Assembly: GCA_030653405.1 (NCBI GenBank)
Contig: JAURZO010000254.1
Span: 1 to 48,008 of the forward strand
Reading direction: 5' to 3'
Length of the DNA stretch: 48,008 bases
Origin: Zwartia sp.
Lineage (GTDB): Bacteria; Pseudomonadota; Gammaproteobacteria; Burkholderiales; Burkholderiaceae_B
Shown here: in pieces, positions 17,716-25,887 of the stretch
Numbering within the stretch: the stretch's first letter is position 1
How the letters are laid out: the number at the start of each line of letters is the position of its first letter
Made by a program: the position numbers and the translations under genes
Notes under the pieces: model-generated
What the model was told of the DNA's origin: nothing
Seen by the model: only the letters and a program-made list of their open reading frames with translations
Database searches by the model: none

Positions 17716-19181
17716 TGTGAGAGCTTGCCTGTCTGAACTTGATTGGGTTGTTGTTGCATCACACGTTGAACAGCGGCGACATCATCCGCATTCCAGCCGC
17801 CACCCACTGCGCGATACAGCGCAATATATGCATTGACACGATCACGACGCACAAGTGCCAACACATTGTCAGCATTAAAAGAAAGTCTTCGCGTTTCCTC
17901 AAGGTCAAGGATGCTCGCCAAGCCAAACTTGTAACGATCCTGAGCGGCCTGCAGCGAAGTCCGGTAGCCCGTTGAAGCCGTCACGGCCTCAGTTTCCCGC
18001 TTGTTTAAACTATCCAGTCTGACTAACGCTTCTTCGACCTCGCGAACCGCGCGACGCGCCTGTGTTCTGTAGTTGGTCGCCGCGACATCGTAGGCAACCT
18101 TGGCAGTTTCGAGATTAGCGGCTCTGCGTCCGGCATCAAAGATCGGCAAACTCAGTGTGGGACCAATCGACCAGGACGTCGCACTAATTGAACCCACACC
18201 ACTTTCAAAACTGAGTGGGCCGACATTACCTAACAGCGACAGCCGAGGATAGCGGTCTGCTTCACGCACGCCGATATCCGCACTCGCTGCCGCAAGCTCA
18301 CGCTCAGCCGCCGCCACATCGGGACGTTGCAGTAGCACTTGCGCAGGCACCTGTTGCACGACAGGCATTGCAGGTTTTGGAAGGTCTTTGGACCCAGCAT
18401 CGAGGCTCGCGCGTAGCGCTGTCTCCGTCAAACCTGTCAATGAGACCAACGCTTTGACAAGCAAATCACACTCCGCACGCTGCCCGACAGCGCGACCTTG
18501 ACCTTCGGCCGCACTCGCTCGGGCAAGTGCCGCATTGGCAGGCGCTTGAAAACCTGTTTGCGCCAACTCCTGCGTCAAGCGAGCGGTCTGAGCGCGGGAG
18601 TTCGCATCCGCACGTGTCAGGAGCACCAGCTGCTCACAACTTCGATAATTGGTATAAAGGCTAGCAGTATCAGCCGATACCGAGATGCGCGCTTCGTGCC
18701 AGTTAGCCACTTGCGCTTCAAGGCGTGCGCGTGCAGCCTCACTGGCTCGGGCTAAACCACCAAACAGATCGATTTCCCAGCCAGCCTGGAGCTGTGCCTG
18801 AATGGTGGTTGCCACAATCACCGGCCCACCGAGCTGATAGGTGCCTCGCGTCAGCGAACCTGCCGCATTCAGGTTGGGTATCGCCGCAGCATCGACGGTC
18901 ACAAGTAAGGCACGGGCTTGAGCGATGCGCAGCGCGGCTTGCGCCATGCTGTTGCTTTGCTTTTGCGCCTGATCGACGAGCTCTAAAAGAACGGGGTCTT
19001 TAAACTGTGCCCACCACGCCACGAGGACGGCAGGATTGCCATCGTGCGGCAGGGGTTGTTGCCAGACCGTCGGCTCAGTCTGCCAAGAGGTACTTTGCTG
19101 ACGATCGTAATCAGGCCCCAGGGTGATGCAACCAGCTAGGAGCAACAGGAGCGGAAAAACTAAATATTTTGAAACAGGCAT
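17712..19181 (-). CDS. Outer membrane efflux lipoprotein (NodT family)
   Basis: A 489-residue outer-membrane factor. The lipobox Leu-Leu-Ala-Gly-C18 marks lipidation, followed by Leu-Gly-Pro-Asp-Tyr, the NodT/OprM opening. Two OEP repeats make up the rest; each ends in an Ala/Arg/Leu-rich coiled helix, with RPDVAAAERELAAASADIGV starting the second. It is first in the operon, upstream of adaptor and pump. The complete three-part system suggests a working exporter. Confidence 0.92.
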   Translation of the reverse strand: MPVSKYLVFPLLLLLAGCITLGPDYDRQQSTSWQTEPTVWQQPLPHDGNPAVLVAWWAQFKDPVLLELVDQAQKQSNSMAQAALRIAQARALLVTVDAAAIPNLNAAGSLTRGTYQLGGPVIVATTIQAQLQAGWEIDLFGGLARASEAARARLEAQVANWHEARISVSADTASLYTNYRSCEQLVLLTRADANSRAQTARLTQELAQTGFQAPANAALARASAAEGQGRAVGQRAECDLLVKALVSLTGLTETALRASLDAGSKDLPKPAMPVVQQVPAQVLLQRPDVAAAERELAAASADIGVREADRYPRLSLLGNVGPLSFESGVGSISATSWSIGPTLSLPIFDAGRRAANLETAKVAYDVAATNYRTQARRAVREVEEALVRLDSLNKRETEAVTASTGYRTSLQAAQDRYKFGLASILDLEETRRLSFNADNVLALVRRDRVNAYIALYRAVGGGWNADDVAAVQRVMQQQPNQVQTGKLSQ

Positions 19182-19263
19182 TTGTTTCCAATGGAACTAC
19201 ATATAAGAGCGATTGAGAGGTTAACAGAGCTATCGCCTGCCCACCCTGATCCCCTCATATCCG

Positions 19264-20538
19264 CTAGGGCTTTACGGCCATTTTTGGCAAGTTTGGCAGC
19301 GGTGGTGGCTTGGCAAACCAGAACAAAAAGGTCCCTGCCCCCGCAATCAGAGCCAGAACCGTAAAGCCCAAGTCATAGTTGCCTGTCGCATCACCCATCA
19401 CACCGGCCAGCAACGGCCCGGAAATCTGCCCGACCGCCGTCAGCATGGCGGACAAGCCGAGGATCATCCCGATTGATTTGCGGCCAAAATAATCAGCACG
19501 TATGGCTTGCATGAAGGGGCCACGAATCCCCCAGGCGAGGCCGTGAAACACGGCAAATAAAACCAACATGGCCGGGCCAAACGCATAGGTGAGCATCAAC
19601 ATGCCAATCATGTGCATGGTCATACACACCGCGGCAACCCGGTTTTTTTGAAGTTTGTCACCCAAAACACCACCCAGCAACACCCCGATCACCTGAAAAC
19701 CGGTCATGAGGGTGATGTAGAAAGAGGCTTGCGCGATCGTGTAGCCGAGAGAAATGCGCATGTGATTGATCGCATGGGTATTGACAGCCGTCACAATGAT
19801 CAACGCCACGCCATGGCCTGCCGACAGCAACCAGAATGCCTGTGTTCTGAGGGCCTGCTTGGCGGTGAACTCGGGCTCGGGTTTTTCCTGCACCTGTGGC
19901 TCTGTCGTCGGTTTTCCCTCGAGGTCGAGTTTGCCCCTTGGCGCACCTAAGCCATCCACCGTCTCACCAAAGTCCTCGGGGCGACGTCTAAAGACACAGG
20001 CGAGCGGGTAGCCCACTACGATCGCAATCACGCCGCAACCAAAGGCTGTTTCGCGCCACCCCAAACTCTGGATACTCCAAGCCACCACAGGCACAAACAT
20101 GCCACCGAGCGCTAAACCAAGACCCACCATGGATAGTGCGCGCGCACGCTTTTTTTCAAACCACTGAATCACGCCCACATTCAGGGGAAAATAACCTGCC
20201 ATCGAGGAGCCAATGGCAATCACCACGACGGCACCATAAAAACCCATCAGACTGTCGATCTGGCTCAACAGCATGAAGCCGATTCCGAACATGATCACGC
20301 CGACCTTGATGACACCGCGAGAGCCAAAACGATCAAGGAACCAACCAAGAATCGGGCCAATAATCGCCGCTTCCATCGACATCATGGCTGAAGCCCCGGA
20401 CACCGAGGTTTTGCTCCAGCCTTTGTCTTGTATCAGTACCGCAACATAGGCTCCAAACGCCTGATGCAACATCATTGATTGGATGAACTGCAGCGAGGCC
20501 GCAGCAAACACCATTTTCCAACCGTAAAAGATCTTCAT
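19264..20538 (-). CDS. MFS transporter, oxalate:formate antiporter/monocarboxylate-like
   Basis: A 424-residue membrane protein with about 12 helices. The start Phe-Tyr-Gly-Trp-Lys-Met-Val and the loop GWFLDRFGSRGVIKVG after helix 2 match the OFA/monocarboxylate porter group. A long cytoplasmic loop (about residues 190-230) rich in Glu, Pro and Lys separates the halves. Substrate is unknown; organic acids are usual in this group. It is a single gene, separated by about 82 bp from the efflux operon upstream of whose start it ends. Confidence 0.85.
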   Translation of the reverse strand: MKIFYGWKMVFAAASLQFIQSMMLHQAFGAYVAVLIQDKGWSKTSVSGASAMMSMEAAIIGPILGWFLDRFGSRGVIKVGVIMFGIGFMLLSQIDSLMGFYGAVVVIAIGSSMAGYFPLNVGVIQWFEKKRARALSMVGLGLALGGMFVPVVAWSIQSLGWRETAFGCGVIAIVVGYPLACVFRRRPEDFGETVDGLGAPRGKLDLEGKPTTEPQVQEKPEPEFTAKQALRTQAFWLLSAGHGVALIIVTAVNTHAINHMRISLGYTIAQASFYITLMTGFQVIGVLLGGVLGDKLQKNRVAAVCMTMHMIGMLMLTYAFGPAMLVLFAVFHGLAWGIRGPFMQAIRADYFGRKSIGMILGLSAMLTAVGQISGPLLAGVMGDATGNYDLGFTVLALIAGAGTFLFWFAKPPPLPNLPKMAVKP

Positions 20539-20611
20539 CCGAACCTGGAACTCAGTCTGCCCTGCCGCATCCTTGTTTCAGGACGCCATGCCAAGCGATT
20601 GTTTCAATAAA

Positions 20612-20662
20612 TTCAGGCGCTTGTTTGATTATTCACTTTGGTTATTCACTTTGGCGCCTGAA
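20612..20662. repeat. Inverted repeat enclosing two tandem 13-bp units
   Basis: TTCAGGCGC (20612-20620) and its exact complement GCGCCTGAA (20654-20662) flank TTTGATTATTCAC (20624-20636) and TTTGGTTATTCAC (20637-20649). The tandem units differ at one base, and a third TTTGG runs into the right arm. The arrangement may be an operator array or a small non-autonomous element, but no target duplication is evident. Confidence 0.7.
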
Positions 20663-20769
20663 GGTATTTGCGACCGTCAAATCAACAACGATTTCGCATT
20701 GGTATCAACCCTAACATAAAGACGTCTATTTTGCAGGGCAGAAAAGGACTTTGAGCCTCTTCCGGAGCA

Positions 20770-20799
20770 TTGTTGTCTGGTAATCTCACTATGTATAAC
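20770..20799 (+). promoter_or_regulatory. Possible promoter of the DUF1330 gene
   Basis: TATAAC at 20794-20799 is one base from the -10 consensus; TTGTTG at 20770-20775 lies 18 bp upstream and is a poor -35. Transcription would begin near 20806, leaving a leader of about 55 nt before the ATG at 20862. Confidence 0.35.
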
Positions 20800-20861
20800 T
20801 TTCCCCCTGATTTAACCCGCAATTTCACCTTGAATTTCAACCCCGACTTGATGAGGTCAAC

Positions 20862-21155
20862 ATGGCAAAAGCATATTGGATCAGTGCATATCGTTCTATC
20901 AGCAACCCTGAAGCTTTGGCAGCCTATGCCAAGCTTGCCGGTCCTGCATTGACCGCCGCCGGTGGTAAATTTCTTGCCCGCAACGAAGCTGCAGCGGTCA
21001 AAGAGGCTGGCGTCAAGCAACGCACTGTCCTGATTGAATTTGAAAGCGTCGAGGCAGCACTGGCCGCCTATAACAGCCCTGGCTATCAGGAAGCCATCCG
21101 TGCGCTGGGCACGGGCGCGGCAGAGCGTGACATCCGGATTGTCGAAGGTGTCTAA
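20862..21155 (+). CDS. DUF1330 domain-containing protein
   Basis: A 97-residue protein of the DUF1330 family, a small ferredoxin-like dimeric alpha/beta barrel fold. Recognisable parts are Lys-Ala-Tyr-Trp-Ile-Ser-Ala-Tyr at the start, Ala-Ala-Gly-Gly-Lys-Phe-Leu-Ala-Arg in the middle, and VLIEFESVEAALAAYNSPGY, the characteristic hydrophobic strand and helix. No biochemical function is established for most members. No partner gene is obvious; the neighbouring MFS gene (21243-22505) converges on it. Confidence 0.85.
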   Translation: MAKAYWISAYRSISNPEALAAYAKLAGPALTAAGGKFLARNEAAAVKEAGVKQRTVLIEFESVEAALAAYNSPGYQEAIRALGTGAAERDIRIVEGV

Positions 21156-21160
21156 AATTT

Positions 21161-21242
21161 CTTGAGCCTTTAAGCTCAAAGGCTTAGAGGCTCTGGGACT
21201 CTGAGACTTAGATACTCAAGGACTTAGAGGCTCAGGCGCCTG
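21161..21242. repeat. Repeat- and hairpin-rich spacer between convergent genes
   Basis: CTTAGAGGCTC occurs at 21183-21193 and 21223-21233. Two overlapping hairpins can form: TTGAGC (21162-21167) with GCTCAA (21174-21179), and AGCCTTT (21165-21171) with AAAGGCT (21178-21184). The palindrome CAGGCGCCTG (21233-21242) ends at the MFS stop. The whole spacer consists of variants of ACTCAGG/CTTAGAGG. It may help terminate both genes, though no T-run follows the hairpins. Confidence 0.6.
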
Positions 21243-22505
21243 TTAACCGTGTTGATTGGCGGGCGCTGATTTGTTCCACAGGGCGTCACGCCATTTCATC
21301 GCAATCGCGATGGTCGCGCCCAAACCTAGCCCCGAGTAAATCGCAGTCGTCCAGGCAAAACCAACTGCGTCGATGAGTGGTCCCGCGATCAACAAGCCAA
21401 CCGGCAAACCCCAAATCGCCAAAATGCGGATCCCCATCACCCGACCTCGATATTGAGGCTCCGTGACGCGCAACATGACCGCCGCCAGAGGAATCAAGCA
21501 AATACTCTGCACGAAGCCCGCACAGATCAAAATCGTCATGCCAAGCGCAAAGTGAGTCGTAGGGGCAAAAAGTAATAATAGGCAAAACCAGATACCTGTT
21601 GCCACCAAGAGTGCGCGACTCGTACCGAGCGAAAAACGATTGGTCCCCAAGACGATCGAGGCTATCAAAGCACCAAAAGCGAAACTAGCACTAAGCAACC
21701 CCAATCCTGTCTGTCCGACTTCATACACCGAGCGCGCGATGTAGGGAAGCAAGCCCAGCGAAAATGGGAATGCTAGAAAATTGACAAGAAAAGCAATGCT
21801 CATCGTCCCGAGCAGAACAGGCTTAGCCCAAACATAGGAAAATGCATGTTGCAAATCATGAAACGGAGAGGGACGAATTTTGCTTTCTAACAATTCACTT
21901 TTTGGCTTACCCGCCACGCCCATCGAAAAATAAAAGCTGATGACGTAGAGCAAGGTAATCGTCACATATACCGGCACCAAACCAAACTGTGCAAAGATAC
22001 CGGCCCCCGCCAAGGCGCCGGCAATGCGCGCCGAATCAGAAGTCATGCGTGACAAACCCAATGCCGAGGTCAGCAAGTCACCAGGCTGAGTCTGCCCGAT
22101 CAAGGCATAGCGCATCATCAGATCGGAGGGTCTGATCAAGCCCACGACGGTTGCCACGGCAATCACGGTGACTGGGGTCAACAGGTTCAACAAAGACAGT
22201 ATGACAATTGTGATCGCGGCAACAGCATATAGCCCGCGCGTCAGCATGAAGAGCACCCGATACCCTAAACGATCGCCGGCGATACCGAAGAATGGTGAAA
22301 TCAAGGCACCTGTGTATTGCAACGCGCCATACACGACAAGTAATAAGACAGAGCCTGACTCGACCAAAACATACCAGCCAAGCACCAAGATCTCCATCTC
22401 GAACGCCCAAGAGGTCGCCAAGTCCGCGGACCATTGGTAACGAAAACTGCGCACCTGAAAAGGTGCGCGAGAGGATCTCAGAAGACTGCTAAGTGCTGCC
22501 GGCAT
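21243..22505 (-). CDS. MFS transporter (EntS/MFS_3-like)
   Basis: A 420-residue, roughly 12-helix transporter. The N-terminal segment Phe-Arg-Tyr-Gln-Trp-Ser-Ala-Asp and the loop FGIAGDRLGYRVLF after helix 2 fit the MFS_3 group, which includes the enterobactin exporter EntS; many members have unknown substrates. It lies 19 bp downstream of a Bug binding protein on the same strand and is probably co-transcribed with it. That pairing is unusual, since Bug proteins normally feed TctAB-type permeases; whether the two cooperate is unknown. Confidence 0.82.
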   Translation of the reverse strand: MPAALSSLLRSSRAPFQVRSFRYQWSADLATSWAFEMEILVLGWYVLVESGSVLLLVVYGALQYTGALISPFFGIAGDRLGYRVLFMLTRGLYAVAAITIVILSLLNLLTPVTVIAVATVVGLIRPSDLMMRYALIGQTQPGDLLTSALGLSRMTSDSARIAGALAGAGIFAQFGLVPVYVTITLLYVISFYFSMGVAGKPKSELLESKIRPSPFHDLQHAFSYVWAKPVLLGTMSIAFLVNFLAFPFSLGLLPYIARSVYEVGQTGLGLLSASFAFGALIASIVLGTNRFSLGTSRALLVATGIWFCLLLLFAPTTHFALGMTILICAGFVQSICLIPLAAVMLRVTEPQYRGRVMGIRILAIWGLPVGLLIAGPLIDAVGFAWTTAIYSGLGLGATIAIAMKWRDALWNKSAPANQHG

Positions 22506-22524
22506 GCAACGTTCTCAAAAATGA

Positions 22525-23508
22525 TTAGTCGATCTTGATGTTGCGCTCGACCACCACTTTTTTCCAAGTCGCCGACTCCTGTGCCATAAAGTCCGCAAGT
22601 TCTTGACGCGTTGTCGGATCTGGCGTGAGTCCATGCTTATTGAGCTGCGCGCGGACCTCTGGATCATTCAACACCTTTACGAACTCAGCGTTCCAGCGAT
22701 CGAGAATCGGTGCCGGTGTTTTAGCGGGCGCCACAAATGCATACCAGTTTGTTGCGTTAAATCCTGGATATCCGGACTCGGCCATCGTCGGCACATCGGG
22801 CATGGCTTCAGTACGCTTTAAACCCGTCGTCGCCAGTGCCACCAGCTTTTTGCTCTGGACATGCTGAAGGCTCGTCGTGGGAGTGGCGTAATACGCATCA
22901 ATCCGTGCACTCAAGAGATCCAGCATCGCTGCGCTGCCGCCTTTGTAGGGCACGTGAATCAATTCAACACCGGCGCGTTGCGCAAACAGCTCACCAGCCA
23001 AATGCGCTGCCGAACCCACACCCGTGGAGGCGTAAGTCAGTTTGCCCGGCTCCTTTTTAGCAGCCGCCACCAACTCGGCAAGCGTATTGATTTTCAACTC
23101 GGGAGGCACCACCAACGCGTTGGGAAAGTTCACCCCCATGGTGATCGGCGCTAAATCACGAAGCGGATCAAAGGCTAGTTTCATCAGGTGTGGTGCGACG
23201 GCCATCGGTCCGATTGTGCCGAGCAAAATCGTGGTGCCATCCGGCTTTGCGTTGACCACAGCCTGAGTCGCGATCGTGCCGCCGGCTCCAGGACGATTTT
23301 CAACCACAACGGGTTGACCGAGATTGGCCGCCAAACTCTTGGCGATAATTCTTGTAGCCGTATCAGTTCCGCCACCAGGCACAAAGCCCACCACAATCGT
23401 GATGGTCTGCCCTTTGGGAAAGTCCTGTGCCGTCACACTTGAGGACACGCCGCTCAACAGCGAGGCGGCAAAAATGGATGACAGGGCTGCAATGCGAAAT
23501 TTTTTCAA
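22525..23508 (-). CDS. Bug-family (TctC) periplasmic substrate-binding protein
   Basis: A 327-residue periplasmic protein with a signal peptide ending near Val-Thr-Ala-Gln (about residue 28). The Bug signature regions are present: ITIVVGFVPGGGTDTATRI, VVVENRPGAGGTIA, AHLAGELFAQ with HVPYKGG, and DVPTMAESGYPGF. Bug proteins bind carboxylates, amino acids or similar small acids. No TctA/TctB permease is nearby, so it is an orphan receptor. It heads a likely two-gene unit with the MFS gene; CAGGAG lies about 5 nt before the ATG. Confidence 0.93.
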   Translation of the reverse strand: MKKFRIAALSSIFAASLLSGVSSSVTAQDFPKGQTITIVVGFVPGGGTDTATRIIAKSLAANLGQPVVVENRPGAGGTIATQAVVNAKPDGTTILLGTIGPMAVAPHLMKLAFDPLRDLAPITMGVNFPNALVVPPELKINTLAELVAAAKKEPGKLTYASTGVGSAAHLAGELFAQRAGVELIHVPYKGGSAAMLDLLSARIDAYYATPTTSLQHVQSKKLVALATTGLKRTEAMPDVPTMAESGYPGFNATNWYAFVAPAKTPAPILDRWNAEFVKVLNDPEVRAQLNKHGLTPDPTTRQELADFMAQESATWKKVVVERNIKID

Positions 23509-23532
23509 AAGAATCTCCTGAATTTTTTATTG

Positions 23533-23552
23533 TCCTGCCTGTATGGGCAGGA
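23533..23552 (-). promoter_or_regulatory. Hairpin in the leader of the Bug gene
   Basis: TCCTGCC (23533-23539) and GGCAGGA (23546-23552) form a 7-bp stem with a 6-nt loop, 25 nt upstream of the Bug ATG on the minus strand. It could be a palindromic operator or an mRNA leader structure. No T-run makes termination unlikely. Confidence 0.4.
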
Positions 23553-23706
23553 TCGCGGATTGGTTCAACACTGAACTGCGTGTGAATCATCCTCGTTGGC
23601 AAACAGCATAGCGCAAATTTTCACTGAAGTTCGACTTCTGCTTAGTGGACTGAGTGATGCAAGGCTTGCGTCAAAAAGCTAAGATTGAACGTTCAAAGGA
23701 GATGAC

Positions 23707-24618
23707 ATGAAAATTTTGATTTTAGGTGCTGGCGGTGTGGGCGGCTATTTTGGTGCGAGGCTCATTCAGGCGGGAGCTGATGTGACCTACCTGCTGAGAG
23801 ATAAACGACATCAAAAAATTCAAACCGAAGGTCTAGTCGTAGAAACGCCCAAAGAAACCTTCACTTTGCATCCTAAATCAGTCACCCGCGAGCAACTCAA
23901 GCCGGAATACGACTTGATTATTCTTGCGCCGAAGGCCTATGACCTTGATGATGCGTTGGCCTCGGTCAGCGGCGCCAGCAGCCGTGGCGTGATCCTGCCC
24001 GTTCTCAATGGCCTGCGTCACATGCGACTCCTCGATGAGAAATTTGGGCGTGATCGCGTGATGGGCGGTGTTGCCCATATTGCAGCCACTGTCACGAGCA
24101 GCGGTTCTGTCAAACAACTCACGGATCTGCATGCTCTCACCGTCGGTCACCGAGATGCTGCACATGAAAGTCTGGCACGTGAGTTTTCAGCCCTTTGCGA
24201 GAAAGCGTCTTTCGACCACACATACAGTGAAAACATTGAACAGTCGCTCTGGGATAAGTGGGTGTTTCTCGCCACGCTTGCAGGCATGACCACGCTCTGC
24301 CGCGGACATGTTGGCAAAATTGCCGATGCGCCTTGGGGCAAAGAAACCATGACCAGCTTTTATGCTGAATCCTGCGCGATTGCCCAAGCAAATGGTTTCC
24401 CCACCAAAGAAAGTGCGCAGCAAAAAGCACTTGCGATGCTGACGAAATCAGGCTCCAGTTTCGCGGCGTCCATGCTCAGAGATTTGACTCAGGGTCATCA
24501 AACCGAACATGAGCACATCCTGGGTGCCATGATCGAATATGGTGTTCAAAAAAATGTACCCTGCCCTTTGTTGAAAGCATCACACACACATATGGTGGTC
24601 GAGCAAAACAAAGCTTAG
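23707..24618 (+). CDS. Ketopantoate reductase family (PanE/ApbA) oxidoreductase
   Basis: A 303-residue NADP(H)-dependent enzyme. The Rossmann motif GAGGVGGYFG is at residues 7-16, then Leu-Leu-Arg-Asp for cofactor phosphate. The conserved Lys lies in LAPKAYDLDDAL near residue 76, and VLPVLNGLRHM matches the N-G loop of the family. The second catalytic region is Asp-Lys-Trp-Val-Phe-Leu-Ala. PanE reduces 2-ketopantoate to pantoate in coenzyme A synthesis, but Burkholderiales carry many paralogs of unknown substrate. AAAGGAGATGAC gives a strong ribosome-binding site. Its stop lies 1 nt from that of the convergent RhtB gene. Confidence 0.87.
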   Translation: MKILILGAGGVGGYFGARLIQAGADVTYLLRDKRHQKIQTEGLVVETPKETFTLHPKSVTREQLKPEYDLIILAPKAYDLDDALASVSGASSRGVILPVLNGLRHMRLLDEKFGRDRVMGGVAHIAATVTSSGSVKQLTDLHALTVGHRDAAHESLAREFSALCEKASFDHTYSENIEQSLWDKWVFLATLAGMTTLCRGHVGKIADAPWGKETMTSFYAESCAIAQANGFPTKESAQQKALAMLTKSGSSFAASMLRDLTQGHQTEHEHILGAMIEYGVQKNVPCPLLKASHTHMVVEQNKA

Positions 24619-24619
24619 C

Positions 24620-25240
24620 TCAGCGTGTGAGGGCGAGCCTCAAACCAAAACCAACCAGGCAAAGACCGGCAATTTTTTCAAGAACAAAGGAAATATGCCG
24701 GTTGGTACGCAAACGCTCAGCCAGAAAATGGGTGAGCGTGATCGCCACCACGCAATAAACGAAGGTCAGCACCGCGATCGTCGCGGCCAGAAAAGAGAAC
24801 GTGACAAGGCCTCGATGGTGAACGGGATCGATGAACAATGGAAAGAACGCCATATAAAAGACGATGGCTTTGGGGTTGAGCAGCGTGATCACTAGCGCCT
24901 GACGTAAGTAGTGATAAGGCTTAATGTTGAGCACAGGTGCCGAACCCGGCTTGGCCAGCAACATCTTGGCCCCTAGCCAAACCAGATACGCCGCCCCGAC
25001 CCATTGAACCGCCTCGAACGCGACCGGGGATGCCACAAGCACAGCCGCCAAACCCGCTACCGCGAGCCACAACAAAATCTGGTCGCCAATAATCACACCC
25101 ATAGCCGCCGCTAAGCCGCCTCGGATGCCACCTTTGGTGGTTGACGTGATCAACACCAAATTACCTGGTCCGGGAATCAACAAGAAGATAATGAAGGCAA
25201 CGACGAAAGAGATGTAGTCTGTGACACCCAATATCATCAC
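24620..25240 (-). CDS. LysE/RhtB family amino-acid exporter
   Basis: A 206-residue protein with about six helices. The LysE-type signature is FLLIPGPGNLVLITSTTKGGIRGGL-like (residues about 20-44), with a later LLNPKAIVFYMAFFPLFID loop, typical of RhtB/LeuE. It should export an amino acid or homoserine-lactone-like compound. It starts 6 bp after the PCu(A)C stop on the same strand, so the two appear co-transcribed, though no functional link is apparent. Confidence 0.9.
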   Translation of the reverse strand: MMILGVTDYISFVVAFIIFLLIPGPGNLVLITSTTKGGIRGGLAAAMGVIIGDQILLWLAVAGLAAVLVASPVAFEAVQWVGAAYLVWLGAKMLLAKPGSAPVLNIKPYHYLRQALVITLLNPKAIVFYMAFFPLFIDPVHHRGLVTFSFLAATIAVLTFVYCVVAITLTHFLAERLRTNRHISFVLEKIAGLCLVGFGLRLALTR

Positions 25241-25246
25241 ATACCC

Positions 25247-25750
25247 CTAGTGCCGATGCGCGCCATGCCCTGACATGGAGCCAGGGTTGAAGGTCGCGGG
25301 CTTGATCTCGAAATCAACCTTGATCTCACCGGCTTTTTCAAACTTAAGCGTGACGGGCACCACAGCACCTGCTTTAAAGGGCTCTTGTAAGCCTAAAAAC
25401 ATGATGTGAAAACCGCCTGGCATCAACTGCACACTCGCACCCGCAGGCACATCGATGCCGGGAACCTCTCTCATTTTAGCGACACCGTTCTCATTGATAA
25501 TCGTGTGAAGCTCAACGCGATTGACGCCCGAGGTTGTCGCCGACACCAATCGGTCATTTTGGGCAGCCCGACTATCGATCTTGACGTAGCCTGCGCCATT
25601 GACTTGCCCAGGAACCGAAGCGCGCACCCACGGCGCTGAGAGTTGCAAATCACCGACCACAAGATCTGCGGCAAACGCGCCTGCGGACAAGAAGCCAGAT
25701 AATAGGCTTGCGGCGAGGATAGAAAGGAAGGTTTTTAACTGCTTTTTCAT
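25247..25750 (-). CDS. PCu(A)C-type periplasmic copper chaperone
   Basis: A 167-residue protein with a signal peptide ending Ala-Phe-Ala-Ala (about residue 28). The copper(I) motif H-x10-M-x21-H-x-M is exact: H82, M93, H115, M117. The C-terminus adds Met-Ser-Gly-His-Gly-Ala-His-Arg-His, more possible copper ligands. The family delivers copper to the CuA centre of cytochrome c oxidase. The start is taken at Met-Lys-Lys-Gln because it begins a normal signal peptide; an in-frame start 45 bp upstream would put extra residues in front. No SenC/Sco gene lies beside it. Confidence 0.9.
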   Translation of the reverse strand: MKKQLKTFLSILAASLLSGFLSAGAFAADLVVGDLQLSAPWVRASVPGQVNGAGYVKIDSRAAQNDRLVSATTSGVNRVELHTIINENGVAKMREVPGIDVPAGASVQLMPGGFHIMFLGLQEPFKAGAVVPVTLKFEKAGEIKVDFEIKPATFNPGSMSGHGAHRH

Positions 25751-25887
25751 GTTGCTGGCTTGTCCTATCCAAAATATCAGTGTGACGTCTGTCACATGTT
25801 GTGTATGGTGTAGCTGGTATTAAAACTTAGTCTCAAATCATAGCGGAAAACCTCTACACTGCCCGACAGCGCGACTAAACGACTCAT

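Larger units (their letters stand above)
20539..20861. other. 323-bp non-coding region upstream of the DUF1330 gene
   Basis: The spacer between the divergent MFS and DUF1330 genes. It contains an inverted repeat around two tandem 13-bp units (20612-20662) and a weak sigma70-like promoter (20770-20799), listed separately. The DUF1330 ribosome-binding site GATGAGG ends about 6 nt before its ATG. I find no convincing reading frame; the open frame on the opposite strand through the DUF1330 gene has no recognisable features. Confidence 0.6.

Noticed and set aside
20682..21179. Minus-strand frame of 165 codons across the DUF1330 gene
   Set aside because: The plus-strand protein matches a known family and has a ribosome-binding site; the opposite frame has neither.
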